Part shown: one piece after another, positions 1-8,495 of the stretch
Numbering within the stretch: the stretch's first letter is position 1
Layout of the letters: every line of letters begins with the position of its first letter
Assembly (NCBI GenBank): GCA_024403515.1
Contig: JAKSRS010000005.1
Span: 29,527-93,526, forward strand
Length of the DNA: 64,000 nt
Direction of reading: 5' to 3'
DNA from: Lachnospiraceae bacterium
GTDB taxonomy: Bacteria; Bacillota; Clostridia; Lachnospirales; Lachnospiraceae
Position numbers and translations under genes: made by a program
The notes under the pieces: generated by a model
Told to the model about the DNA's origin: nothing
The model's input: the letters and a program-made list of their open reading frames with translations, nothing else
The model's database searches: none

Positions 1-564
1 TTCAGCCAACTGCTTTAAAAGATTCTTGGAACGTTCAATGGGTCCCGCAACAAGCTGTGGGAAGAAAGATACAAACAAAGCGTATCTAAAGAAGTTCTTC
101 TCGGCATATATTTCATCCCGGTATACATCGATGGAGTAACCCAAAGCCTGGAAAGTATAAAAAGAAATACCTACCGGAAGCAATATGTCGAATGTATGAA
201 TATTTAATTCAATATTCATCAATGCAAAAATGTTTGAAATAGATTCTAAGAAAAAGTTTGTATATTTAAAATAACAAAGAATACCTAGATTGATACACAA
301 ACTGGCAATTAAAACCAGTTTATTGTATTTTTTAATCTTATCAGCAGATAAAGAACTCTTCTTTATCTTTTCCATGAAAATACCGCTAAGATATGTAATG
401 ACAGTAGACGCTAAAATCAGAAGAATGTATCCCGGATTCCAGCACATATAAAAGAAATAGCTAGCAATTAAAAGCCAGATATATCTGACTTTCTTTGGAA
501 GCGCATAATATAATAAAACTACGCATGGAAAGAAAAGTAAAAACTGGTATGAATTAAAAAGCAT
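1..564 (-). CDS. MBOAT-family O-acyltransferase (AlgI-like), N-terminal part, gene runs off the window
   Basis: The first 188 codons of a membrane-bound O-acyltransferase; the rest, including the catalytic His region, lies outside the window. Starting at the ATG at 564 the protein begins MLFNSYQFLLFFPCVVLLYY and keeps the hallmark N-terminal AlgI segments: SYFFYMCWNPGYILLI, LPVGISFYTFQALGYSIDVYR and FVSFFPQLVAGPIERS. A GAGGTG ribosome binding site lies just upstream. It is very similar in layout to the complete MBOATs at 11950-13404 and 57141-58535. Such proteins move acyl groups across the membrane onto cell-surface polysaccharides, usually together with an SGNH-type partner, here presumably just left of the window. 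Family call is sure; the substrate is unknown. Confidence 0.9.
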   Translation of the reverse strand, partial: MLFNSYQFLLFFPCVVLLYYALPKKVRYIWLLIASYFFYMCWNPGYILLILASTVITYLSGIFMEKIKKSSLSADKIKKYNKLVLIASLCINLGILCYFKYTNFFLESISNIFALMNIELNIHTFDILLPVGISFYTFQALGYSIDVYRDEIYAEKNFFRYALFVSFFPQLVAGPIERSKNLLKQLAE

Positions 565-726
565 CTGACACCTCTTAGCAAATTCCGGCTAATGAAAGTG
601 CTCAATATGTGCACCAAACATCCTTTATATAGTCTCATATTACTTGCATATTGTCTACAAAAAATAAGTTCAAAAGCGTTAGAGTAAGCCTTATATTTGG
701 TACCACACCCAGTCCTTACTAATTAA

Positions 727-1662
727 TTAGTTCAGTTTAAATCCTTCCCCAATAACATCATTAGATTCCATGATGATAAAGAAACAGTTTGGATCAATTC
801 TTTTGGCAAGTTTACGTATTCCGTACATCTGCTTGTTATCGCATGCACACATAATAACTTCCTTACCCTGACCGGTATAACTTCCATATCCGTTTAATAT
901 AGTTGAACCTCTTCCGGTTTCTTCGGAAATAGCGTCACAAAGTAACTGACCCTTTTCGGTCACAATAAGGGTCACCTTGCCGCTATTGGTTCGATACATT
1001 AATTTATCTACAATAATGGACATTAAAGTAGCAATAATAATACCATATATGAAACTATCCGCATTCTTATAAAGGATCATTGTTCCAAGTAAGACAACAC
1101 CTGCATCTAACCCAAACATAATGTTTCCAAAAGAAACATGTGGGAATATAGATCTGATGGCCATCATTAAAAAGTCAGTACCACCGGTTGATGAATCGCG
1201 CATATATATGATAGCGTAGCCGATTGCTGATATAGCAGCACAGCACACAGCTGCTAAAAGTGTATCGCCTGTATAAACAGGAAACATTGGAGCTATATAG
1301 TCGATGATTACAGATGTAATAATCATCGTTTTAAAAGAACGTGCAAGAAAACGCTTACCAATTCTTCTATAGCAGATAAGTATGGCAGGAATATTCATTG
1401 CAATAACAAACATACCCATAGGAATTCTATAAAGTTGAAATACAATAAGTGCAAGGCCATTAAATCCAACCATAGGAAAACCCATAGCACTTGCAAAATT
1501 ATATAAGCCAACGGCAATTAAAATTCCACCTGCAATATCGCAGATTATATCTATAAAAAGCGTAGCGAGCTTTTCTTTCCAATTCTCTTTAACTTCCTTG
1601 ATATAGGCTTTACAGCTACTTTTAAATGTTACTTTCTGATTCATCTTAACGTCTCTACTCAT
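727..1662 (-). CDS. YitT family membrane protein (YitT_membrane + DUF2179)
   Basis: A 311-residue member of the YitT (DUF161) family of multi-spanning membrane proteins of unknown function. Residues about 30-220 are hydrophobic and form several membrane segments, with the family pattern of small-residue-rich helices and the STGGTDFLMMAI motif. Residues about 225-305 form the soluble DUF2179 domain with GRGSTILNGYGSYTGQGKEVIMC-like features and an acidic/hydrophobic end (IDPNCFFIIMESNDVIGEGF). Upstream is the ATG at 1662 with a weak GAGAG site; a second Met follows at codon 7. It stands alone, separated from rny by a strong terminator, so it must have its own promoter. A second, divergent paralogue is on the plus strand at 60205-61056. 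No transport substrate can be deduced. Confidence 0.9.
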   Translation of the reverse strand: MSRDVKMNQKVTFKSSCKAYIKEVKENWKEKLATLFIDIICDIAGGILIAVGLYNFASAMGFPMVGFNGLALIVFQLYRIPMGMFVIAMNIPAILICYRRIGKRFLARSFKTMIITSVIIDYIAPMFPVYTGDTLLAAVCCAAISAIGYAIIYMRDSSTGGTDFLMMAIRSIFPHVSFGNIMFGLDAGVVLLGTMILYKNADSFIYGIIIATLMSIIVDKLMYRTNSGKVTLIVTEKGQLLCDAISEETGRGSTILNGYGSYTGQGKEVIMCACDNKQMYGIRKLAKRIDPNCFFIIMESNDVIGEGFKLN

Positions 1663-1689
1663 CTTGTCTTACTCTCTTAACCATTAAAT

Positions 1690-1752
1690 ACACAAAAATA
1701 AAGAGCCTTCGACGAATTATAATAAAACACTATAATTCGCCAAAAGCTCTTA
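1690..1752 (-). terminator. Rho-independent terminator after rny
   Basis: On the minus strand AAGAGCTTTTGGCGAATTATA and its near-complement pair across a nine-base loop, followed by a T-rich tail (TTTATTTTTG) at 1700-1690. It lies directly after the rny stop codon and isolates rny from the yitT gene. Confidence 0.85.
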
Positions 1753-1759
1753 TAAAATA

Positions 1760-3307
1760 CTACTTTGCGTAATCAGTAACTCGTGATTCACGAATGACAT
1801 TTACCTTAACCTGACCGGGATATTCCATCTCCTCTTCGATCTTCTTAGCAATGTCTCTTGCAAGAATAATCATATCAGCATCGGTAATCATTTCAGGAAC
1901 TACCATTACACGGACTTCTCTACCTGCCTGAATAGCAAAAGATTTGTCTACACCTTTGAAATTGTTGGATATTTCTTCTAACTGTCTTAATCTTGTTGTA
2001 TACGTCTCTAACGTATCGCGTCTTGCACCGGGTCTTGCGGCTGAAATAGTATCAGCAGCCTGTACGATACAAGCAATTAAGGAGGTGGGTTCTACATCGC
2101 CATGATGTGACTCAACCGCATTGATAACAATAGCGGACTCCTTATATTTTCTACACAAGTCAGCACCAAGCTGAATGTGTGATCCTTCCATTTCCTGGTC
2201 AACTGCCTTACCAATATCATGTAAAAGACCAGCGCGTTTAGCAACACGTACATCTAAGCCTAACTCAGCAGCAAGTAAACCTGATAACTGAGCAACTTCG
2301 ATGGAATGCTTCAATGCATTCTGTCCGTAACTTGTACGGAAACGCATCTTACCTAAGAGTCGTACAAGTTCGGGATGGATTCCGTGAACACCAACCTCGA
2401 TTAAGGTTGCTTCACCTTCCTCACGAATCATTGTTTCAACTTCTTTCTGCGCTTTTTCAACCATTTCTTCGATTCTAGCGGGATGTATACGACCGTCTAC
2501 AATCAATTTCTCAAGGGCGATTCTTGCAACTTCTCTTCTAATAGGATCAAATCCTGAAAGAACTACTGCTTCGGGTGTATCATCAATGATAAGATCTACT
2601 CCTGTCATTGTTTCGAGAGTACGAATATTTCTACCCTCACGTCCGATAATTCTTCCCTTCATTTCATCATTAGGTAGCTGCACAACAGATATTGTTGTTT
2701 CAGAAACATGATCAGCTGCACACTTCTGTATAGCTGTAACAACGTATTCCTTAGCTTTCTTATCTGCTTCTTCCTTGGCTCTCGTCTCCATATCTTTAAT
2801 TAACTTAGCGGATTCGAGTTTTACATCATCTTCAACAATTTTCAGCAAATGCTCTTTTGCTTGTTCAGAGGTCAATCCGGAAATTCGTTCCAGTTCCTGT
2901 ACGCGTTCTTCATTTAGCTTGGCTATCTGCTCTTTCTGTCTAGCCAGGTTTTCTTCCTTCTGTGCTAAACTCTGTTCTTTCCTCTCAATAGCTTCAGTCT
3001 TCTTATCAATGTTTTCTTCCTTCTGCTGAATGCGGCGTTCATTGCGCTGCATATCGGCACGGCGCTCTTTAATCTCCTTGTCCAAATCATTCTTGGTACG
3101 AATAGATTCTTCCTTAATCTCGAGCAAGCTTTCACGCTTCTTGGTTTCAGCTTCTTTAAGAGCGGCATCGATAATTTCACGAGCCTTAGCTTCAGCATTA
3201 CCAATCTTGGTATTAGCTGATTTAGTACGTATTGCATTTACAACAATAGCTGTACAAGGTACGGAAATAACAAGAGTTACGACAGCTGTAATGATATACG
3301 GTACCAT
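1760..3307 (-). CDS. rny: Ribonuclease Y
   Basis: Membrane-anchored endoribonuclease that initiates mRNA decay in Bacillota. The 515-residue length matches the family (about 520). Residues 1-25 form a single N-terminal membrane anchor; about 30-170 are a highly charged Lys/Glu coiled coil; about 205-270 are a KH RNA-binding domain with the [10 protein letters not shown] loop; about 330-430 are an HD domain with the metal-binding motif [17 protein letters not shown]; the C-terminus ends [14 protein letters not shown] as is typical. The ATG at 3307 has a full AAGGAGGTG site upstream. It follows recX and may be read from recA/recX read-through or a promoter in the 109-bp gap. A strong terminator follows. 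Identification is secure. Confidence 0.98.
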   Translation of the reverse strand: MVPYIITAVVTLVISVPCTAIVVNAIRTKSANTKIGNAEAKAREIIDAALKEAETKKRESLLEIKEESIRTKNDLDKEIKERRADMQRNERRIQQKEENIDKKTEAIERKEQSLAQKEENLARQKEQIAKLNEERVQELERISGLTSEQAKEHLLKIVEDDVKLESAKLIKDMETRAKEEADKKAKEYVVTAIQKCAADHVSETTISVVQLPNDEMKGRIIGREGRNIRTLETMTGVDLIIDDTPEAVVLSGFDPIRREVARIALEKLIVDGRIHPARIEEMVEKAQKEVETMIREEGEATLIEVGVHGIHPELVRLLGKMRFRTSYGQNALKHSIEVAQLSGLLAAELGLDVRVAKRAGLLHDIGKAVDQEMEGSHIQLGADLCRKYKESAIVINAVESHHGDVEPTSLIACIVQAADTISAARPGARRDTLETYTTRLRQLEEISNNFKGVDKSFAIQAGREVRVMVVPEMITDADMIILARDIAKKIEEEMEYPGQVKVNVIRESRVTDYAK

Positions 3308-3416
3308 ACAGGGCGCACCTCCTTATTAAATTTAAGTGTACTAATATTAATGTAGAATGTTCCCACATTCTAATAAACATTATTCACAACAACTCAATAT
3401 TATCGGAAAAACAATG

Positions 3417-4046
3417 TTATGTCAAGTGCTCATCCATCACTCGTCGTACCAGTTCAATGTCAAATCCGCGCCTGTAAAAGTATGCAAGAAGTTTCTGCTT
3501 ATCTTCATATTCAAGGCCTTCATGATAGCCCTTTTTTACAAGAGTTTTACGTATAACTTCGGCTTCCATCTCCCATGTCTGTCGGCCCGAAATATCCTCT
3601 TCTTCAAACTGAAGAAAGGCACCGTCAATGACCTCTTTGGAAAGTCCCTTTTGGATGAGCTTCTGCTTGATTTCATTGCGACCTGTAGTCTGAAGCTTAG
3701 AACTCACATAACTTAATGCATATCGATTATCATTCACATAGCCATACTGCTTAACATAGTCTATTGCTTCATCAGCAATATAGTCCGGATATCCCGAATC
3801 AAGAAGTTTTCTCTTAAGTTGATAAGCAGTATAGTCCTTGGTCTTAAGCAAGTTCATCGCACGAAGCTTGCAGCGTTTAGGAAGTATTCCCTTTATGATA
3901 CTATTGTATGTTTCCTCAGATATAGCACTACCAGCCTTTAACTTAAGGATTCTGATTTCTCCTTTATATAAAACAAAGCTTTCACCAGTATCAAGAAAAA
4001 TCTGGCTACGTTGTTTATTAAGCTGAATAATCTCCGTTATTTCCAT
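3417..4046 (-). CDS. recX: Regulatory protein RecX
   Basis: RecX is a small helical modulator that binds RecA filaments and limits their extension. The 209-residue product has the family layout of three-helix repeats: an N-terminal Bacillota extension (about 1-60), then repeats around LKTKDYTAYQLKRKLLDSGY, YGYVNDNRYALSYV, GRNEIKQKLIQKGL and KKGYHEGLEYEDKQKLLAYFYRRGF. I place the start at the ATG at 4046 because GGTGGAG sits eight bases upstream; a GTG/ATG pair at 4064/4061 extends the frame by six codons but would put that site inside the gene. It lies 110 bp downstream of recA beyond recA's terminator, so expression is probably by read-through, which would keep RecX below RecA. Confidence 0.95.
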   Translation of the reverse strand: MEITEIIQLNKQRSQIFLDTGESFVLYKGEIRILKLKAGSAISEETYNSIIKGILPKRCKLRAMNLLKTKDYTAYQLKRKLLDSGYPDYIADEAIDYVKQYGYVNDNRYALSYVSSKLQTTGRNEIKQKLIQKGLSKEVIDGAFLQFEEEDISGRQTWEMEAEVIRKTLVKKGYHEGLEYEDKQKLLAYFYRRGFDIELVRRVMDEHLT

Positions 4047-4120
4047 AAAATACTCCACCATCACCCATTATCAGGGATTATTTATAACTCTCGCACTCCA
4101 GAGCCTATCCGTTACGCGTA

Positions 4121-4156
4121 AGGTTAAAAATTGGGCAGACAAAAAAGTCTGCCCAT
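4121..4156 (-). terminator. Rho-independent terminator after recA
   Basis: Minus-strand stem GGGCAGAC / GTCTGCCC (4147-4154 and 4133-4140) around a T-rich loop, followed by AATTTTTAACC. It lies between recA and recX. Confidence 0.85.
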
Positions 4157-4174
4157 TATTGACATTCTTAAAAT

Positions 4175-5221
4175 TTATTCGTCCTTAGCTTTAGATTTAG
4201 CTGTGGGTTCTGCAGCAGTTGCTGCAGCAGCAAGTCCGTAGTGTTCACGTACAAGACCATCGATAGTAGCAAGAATATCGGGGTTGTCCTTTAAGTACTG
4301 TCTTGCATTTTCACGTCCCTGACCAATCTTGTTACCTTCATATGCAAACCATGCACCACTCTTACTGATGATGTCACAGTTAACGGCAAGATCAAGAACA
4401 TCTCCTGCGTATGAAATACCCTCGCCAAACATAATATCGAACTCCGCTTCCTTGAACGGAGGAGCAATCTTATTCTTTACAACTTTAACTCTTGTACGGT
4501 TACCAATCACTTCACCATTCTGCTTTAAAGCTTCAGTACGGCGAACATCCATACGAACTGATGAATAGAACTTAAGTGCGCGACCACCGGTTGTAGTTTC
4601 AGGGTTACCAAACATAACGCCAACCTTTTCACGTAACTGGTTGATGAATACTACAGTACAGTTGGATTTACTGATAACAGCTGTAAGCTTTCTAAGCGCC
4701 TGAGACATAAGTCTTGCCTGAAGACCTACATGTGAATCACCCATATCTCCATCGATTTCAGCCTTAGGAACCAAAGCTGCTACAGAGTCGACAACAATAA
4801 TGTCGATTGCACCTGAGCGAACCATAGTTTCAGTAATCTCAAGTGCCTGTTCACCACAGTCAGGCTGTGAAATGTAAAGGTTATTAATATCTACACCAAT
4901 ATTGGCTGCATATACAGGATCAAGTGCATGCTCAGCATCAATAAAGCCTGCGATACCGCCTCTCTTCTGGACTTCTGCAATCATATGAAGTGTTACGGTT
5001 GTCTTACCACTTGATTCAGGTCCGTAGATTTCAATAATACGTCCCTTGGGAATACCGCCAAGGCCAAGTGCTATATCAAGGCTAAGTGAACCTGTGGGAA
5101 TTGTTTCAACATTCATCTGAGCGGCGGGATCGCCAAGTCTCATTACGGTTCCCTTACCATACTGCTTTTCAATCTGTCCAAGCGCTGCATCAAGTGCGCG
5201 AAGCTTTTCGTCTTTTTCCAT
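4175..5221 (-). CDS. recA: Recombinase RecA
   Basis: ATP-dependent strand-exchange protein and co-protease for LexA. At 348 residues it has normal length. The Walker A motif GPESSGKTT is at residues 67-75, the Walker B region ([23 protein letters not shown]) is near 141-163, loop L2 carries [22 protein letters not shown], and the acidic/Lys-rich C-terminal tail is present. The ATG at 5221 is preceded by GGAGG at ideal spacing. Regulation is visible: a sigma-A promoter overlapped by two LexA-type boxes lies at 5239-5287, so the gene belongs to the SOS regulon. The gene is monocistronic or shared with recX by terminator read-through. Confidence 0.99.
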   Translation of the reverse strand: MEKDEKLRALDAALGQIEKQYGKGTVMRLGDPAAQMNVETIPTGSLSLDIALGLGGIPKGRIIEIYGPESSGKTTVTLHMIAEVQKRGGIAGFIDAEHALDPVYAANIGVDINNLYISQPDCGEQALEITETMVRSGAIDIIVVDSVAALVPKAEIDGDMGDSHVGLQARLMSQALRKLTAVISKSNCTVVFINQLREKVGVMFGNPETTTGGRALKFYSSVRMDVRRTEALKQNGEVIGNRTRVKVVKNKIAPPFKEAEFDIMFGEGISYAGDVLDLAVNCDIISKSGAWFAYEGNKIGQGRENARQYLKDNPDILATIDGLVREHYGLAAAATAAEPTAKSKAKDE

Positions 5222-5238
5222 TTTAATCCTCCATATTT

Positions 5239-5287
5239 AGAACAGATGTTCTGATACTAAAATAAAACATTTGTTCGATTCTGTCAA
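5239..5287 (-). promoter_or_regulatory. recA SOS promoter with two LexA boxes
   Basis: On the minus strand a -35 TTGACA (5287-5282) and a -10 TATTTT (5264-5259) are separated by 17 bp. One LexA (Cheo) box, CGAACAAATGTTTT (5277-5264), fills most of the spacer, and a second, AGAACATCTGTTCT, with perfect GAAC-N4-GTTC half sites, covers 5252-5239 just after the expected start point. This matches the Bacillota LexA consensus. Confidence 0.92.
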
Positions 5288-5550
5288 GGGTAACTTTGGT
5301 TTTTTCCCTTAAATTTTCTTTTGAATGCATTATATTTTGGCACGTGTCCTATAAATGCACCTCCACATGAAAATTTTCCCTGTTTCCTATTCGAAATATT
5401 TAAAATTGCTATTGAAAATATGCCGATCTGACAACTGATTTTATTCCCGAATGAAGCATAAGCTTCTTAAATGCCATTGAACTGGCCCAAAATGATAGTA
5501 GAAACGCCCCATAAGTTAAACTCAAGGACTATCGCCTACTCATTAATTCT
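5288..5550. other. Intergenic stretch between recA promoter and the acylation cassette terminator
   Basis: No credible coding frame with a ribosome binding site was seen on either strand. A small inverted repeat GAAGC-ATAA-GCTTC occurs at about 5455-5468. Otherwise nothing recognisable. Confidence 0.5.
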
Positions 5551-5634
5551 ATAAAAATACGTCGCAAAGGTCAAGCCTTGGCGACGTAAGATTAATGATA
5601 TTACTAAACACAAGTTATATCGACTTAATATCAT
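5551..5634 (-). terminator. Hairpins ending the FkbH/ACP/MBOAT/SGNH cassette
   Basis: Two inverted repeats follow the last gene of the cassette. The distal one (5559-5587) pairs ACGTCGC with GCGACGT through a partly paired AAGG/CCTTG inner stem and is followed on the minus strand by ATTTTTATAG, a fair Rho-independent terminator. The proximal one (5595-5634) pairs ATGATATTA with TAATATCAT. Confidence 0.7.
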
Positions 5635-5650
5635 ATCACTATTATATCAA

Positions 5651-6709
5651 CTAATTTATCGTGTTATCAGAATTATTATCTAACTTCTGCTTATAGGTTG
5701 GATAAAAAGAATCCCTTTCTTTTCCGGCAAGAATCTTACAAACACATTCACTAAATTTTCCAGCCCCAACACCATTGAGATGTCCGCAATCTTTATAATC
5801 TGATCTTTCCATACTCAAGAATTCTTCTTTTGCAAGATTAAAATCCATGTATTCCAGATTATTGTTAACAGCTATTTCATTGATTGCATCTACATATTCT
5901 TGAAAATTCTTCGCTAAACTCAGAGTCGCATCTGGCATTGGTGGATTAACCAACACCAATTTTATATTATTATCGCGACAATAAGTAATAATCTTGTCCA
6001 AATATTTCAAAGAAAAATCAGATATAGGATTTTGAGGATCAATATATGTTACTTCGTCAAAGACAAAGTCTTCATCTACAGCTTCAAAACTATAAACAAA
6101 GCCTTGTCCCCGATACGCCTCATTATCGTAAGTAACGTATTCGTATGAGTTGTTTTTGTACGTACCTTTAATATGCTCCTTTAAAGTCTTGTAATCAGCC
6201 GTATATCCGTGCAAAAAAGGAAATATTCCATTAATTATTCCATCTATTCCAAAAGCATCATACAAATAATCCCACTTAATGCGTCTATCTTTTAAATAAT
6301 CTGCGATAATATATGTTTGTGTTTTATCTGCTTTTTTAAAGCTCTGCATAACATAAGTTACATCGAGATAAACAGTACCTACTCCATTTGTTTTGCTCAC
6401 TTCTTTTAGCAAATAATACGATCCTTGCATTAGTTGAGCAGATGTACCTGCATTAAACACATTCAATCCAGTTTCCTCTTCTATCATGCCAACATCATAA
6501 CTTCTATAGGTATGAGACGCCCCTAAGAAAAGAACATCTATATATCCATCTTTATGCATTTCGTCAAGCATTATTCTGGTATAACTATTAATATCAGAAA
6601 CAAAACAATAATTAAAAACGAATGGAATGATTGCTATAATTAAACATTTCACAAATAGAACGATCGCCTTATATGCATCACTGCTCTTATCAATACTAAA
6701 ACTGCGCAT
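5651..6709 (-). CDS. SGNH-fold/DltD-like membrane-anchored protein of the acylation cassette
   Basis: A 352-residue protein with one N-terminal membrane segment (about residues 15-37, FVKCLIIAIIPFVFNYCF) and an extracellular SGNH-hydrolase-like domain. The nucleophile-type motif VLFLGASHTYRS has its Ser near residue 65, and the C-terminal DCGHLNGVGA supplies the Asp-x-x-His pair near 307/310, the same arrangement as DltD and AlgJ-type proteins. The family assists a cognate MBOAT in transferring acyl groups to surface polymers. The ATG at 6709 has AAAGG nine bases upstream; a TTG two codons earlier would be too close. The start overlaps the MBOAT stop by 14 bp, so the two are translationally coupled. 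It is the last gene of a four-gene unit. Which group it handles is not visible. Confidence 0.85.
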   Translation of the reverse strand: MRSFSIDKSSDAYKAIVLFVKCLIIAIIPFVFNYCFVSDINSYTRIMLDEMHKDGYIDVLFLGASHTYRSYDVGMIEEETGLNVFNAGTSAQLMQGSYYLLKEVSKTNGVGTVYLDVTYVMQSFKKADKTQTYIIADYLKDRRIKWDYLYDAFGIDGIINGIFPFLHGYTADYKTLKEHIKGTYKNNSYEYVTYDNEAYRGQGFVYSFEAVDEDFVFDEVTYIDPQNPISDFSLKYLDKIITYCRDNNIKLVLVNPPMPDATLSLAKNFQEYVDAINEIAVNNNLEYMDFNLAKEEFLSMERSDYKDCGHLNGVGAGKFSECVCKILAGKERDSFYPTYKQKLDNNSDNTIN

Positions 6710-8201
6710 AAGCAAATGCCTTTCCGCCTACATTATAAGAAGCCAATATCATTATTATGCATAAGATATATATCATCCACCTTATACATACATTTTTTTT
6801 AGAAATAATATCTATTAAATCCTTGCCTTTATATAAATAAATATCAAATACAACTAAAGCGGCAAAAGACAATAGTAAGCAAAAACACCCTACCTTACCT
6901 GCCGGCACAACAGTAACCTTCATTGCAGATTTAATGGTTTCCAAATTGATATTAAAACCGACAGATTTTTTTATTCTTAGTACAGCATCGCGCAATGAGT
7001 CTGCCCTAAAGAACAGCATACCTACTGTAAAAATCAAAAAAGTCCTTATGGTTTGGCCGGTTCTCCTTATGACCCCATCCTTAATTTTTATTTTACCTGC
7101 AAGAGGTTCTAAAATTTGCCCTAGCACAATAACTATCCAAAACCACAAGCCTTCTCCTATCACATATTTCCAACTGTTACCATGCCAAACTCCCATAGCT
7201 AGCCACAAAACAAGCATAGACATATATAATGGTATTTTCTTGCCGATTTTTTTGCCAAACTTCTTTTTAGCTTTATCACCAATGCAAATCATAAAATTTG
7301 ACTTTAATATGGGATTCATAATATATTTTTTCAACCATAAGCCAAGAGTAATATGCCACCTCTGCCAGAATTCCTGAATAGTCTTCGATAGTAATGGTGC
7401 ATTGAAGTTTTCTGTCAGTTTTACTCCAAAGCACTCAGAAACACCAAGTATAATATCCATGCATCCCGAAAAATCTGCATATAATTGAAAAACATATCCC
7501 ATGGTTAATATCCAAACCCACAAGCCATGGTATACATCCAAATTGTCCCAGAGTGCATTAATCATTATAGATAATCTATTTGCTATAGCTAATTTTTTCA
7601 ACAACCCCCAGGCTATTCTTTTCATGCCATGAGTTACTCTATCATAATCAAATCTATGTTCTTCATAAAACAATGGGCTTAATTTTTCATACTCATTTAT
7701 AGGTCCCGATACCATTAAAGGAAAATAGCTTGTAAAAAGTAATATTTTCAGCGGATTTTTTTCAGGCTTCGCAACTCCCCAATAAGAATCCAGTAAATAT
7801 GAGGTAATTTGTAATGTATAAAAACTAATGCCTAACGATGCTACCCAAGAAACAGTATCGACATGATATGAAGATATTTTGCCTATGATTAAATTAAACG
7901 TATTGATAGCTAAATTTGTATATTTTAATGTCGCTAAAAGTCCGATATTAATGAGTAGTGAAATAATCAGTACTGTTTTCTTTCTACTTTGATTATCACT
8001 TTTCTCAAAATAGTTAACCGCTATCCATACAGATACAACACTAATCACAAGATACACAAATGTATACGCTTTAGCATTGAGAAAATAAAAAATAATGCTA
8101 TCCGCTAACAAAACATACCACTGATAGCCTTTGGGAATCATCCAATAAGCAAGCAAGCTCACGGTCACAAAAAGCAAATAAACAAATGAAGTTATTTCCA
8201 T
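6696..8201 (-). CDS. MBOAT-family O-acyltransferase (DltB/AlgI-like) of the ACP cassette
   Basis: A 501-residue polytopic membrane acyltransferase. The signature is clear: GISFYTLQITSYLLDSYWG (about 124-142), LMVSGPINEYEKL, a tract FWQRWHITLGLWLKKYIMNP with His283, and AMGVWHGNSWKYVIGEGLWFW with the invariant His340. It lacks the GGNR stretch seen after the WRWH tract in the other two complete MBOATs here, and is thus the divergent one. It lies 50 bp downstream of an acyl carrier protein and overlaps the following SGNH gene, an order like dltC-dltB-dltD. Inference: it uses the adjacent acyl-ACP as donor, taking the acyl group through the membrane to a surface glycan. AAGGGA precedes the ATG at good spacing. 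Confidence 0.93.
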   Translation of the reverse strand: MEITSFVYLLFVTVSLLAYWMIPKGYQWYVLLADSIIFYFLNAKAYTFVYLVISVVSVWIAVNYFEKSDNQSRKKTVLIISLLINIGLLATLKYTNLAINTFNLIIGKISSYHVDTVSWVASLGISFYTLQITSYLLDSYWGVAKPEKNPLKILLFTSYFPLMVSGPINEYEKLSPLFYEEHRFDYDRVTHGMKRIAWGLLKKLAIANRLSIMINALWDNLDVYHGLWVWILTMGYVFQLYADFSGCMDIILGVSECFGVKLTENFNAPLLSKTIQEFWQRWHITLGLWLKKYIMNPILKSNFMICIGDKAKKKFGKKIGKKIPLYMSMLVLWLAMGVWHGNSWKYVIGEGLWFWIVIVLGQILEPLAGKIKIKDGVIRRTGQTIRTFLIFTVGMLFFRADSLRDAVLRIKKSVGFNINLETIKSAMKVTVVPAGKVGCFCLLLSFAALVVFDIYLYKGKDLIDIISKKNVCIRWMIYILCIIMILASYNVGGKAFAYAQF

Positions 8202-8251
8202 AGTACTATCCCTTCATAATTCAATGTCATCGGCATCTTTATAGCCTTTTT

Positions 8252-8491
8252 TTATATACGTGTCATGATTATATCAACCATTTCTCCCACGTTCTGAAAA
8301 TTATTTACTTCTCCAATATTGAATTTAATTGAAAATTTCTTTTCGACCGCCACTACAAGATTAATGTGCTCCAAACTATCCCAGTCTTCAATATCAGCTG
8401 CTGTCGTGCTATCACTTACAACTATTTCTTCATCATCAAACACATATCTAAATATTTCATTGAGTTTTTCGTATACTTCTTCTCTAGTCAT
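8252..8491 (-). CDS. Acyl carrier protein dedicated to the FkbH/MBOAT cassette
   Basis: A 79-residue carrier protein with the phosphopantetheine attachment motif WDSLEHINL; the modified Ser is residue 39. The sequence around it (DIEDWDSLEHINLVVAVEKKF) resembles the stand-alone ACPs that partner FkbH-like enzymes more than fatty-acid AcpP, which has DSLDTVELV. Its ATG at 8491 is four bases after the FkbH stop, and its GGAGG ribosome binding site lies inside the last FkbH codons (GTG GAG GAA), so translation is coupled. Expected role: after 4'-phosphopantetheinylation it carries a thioester-bound acyl unit from FkbH to the MBOAT. It could alternatively accept another acyl chain. Confidence 0.92.
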   Translation of the reverse strand: MTREEVYEKLNEIFRYVFDDEEIVVSDSTTAADIEDWDSLEHINLVVAVEKKFSIKFNIGEVNNFQNVGEMVDIIMTRI

Positions 8492-8495
8492 CTTC

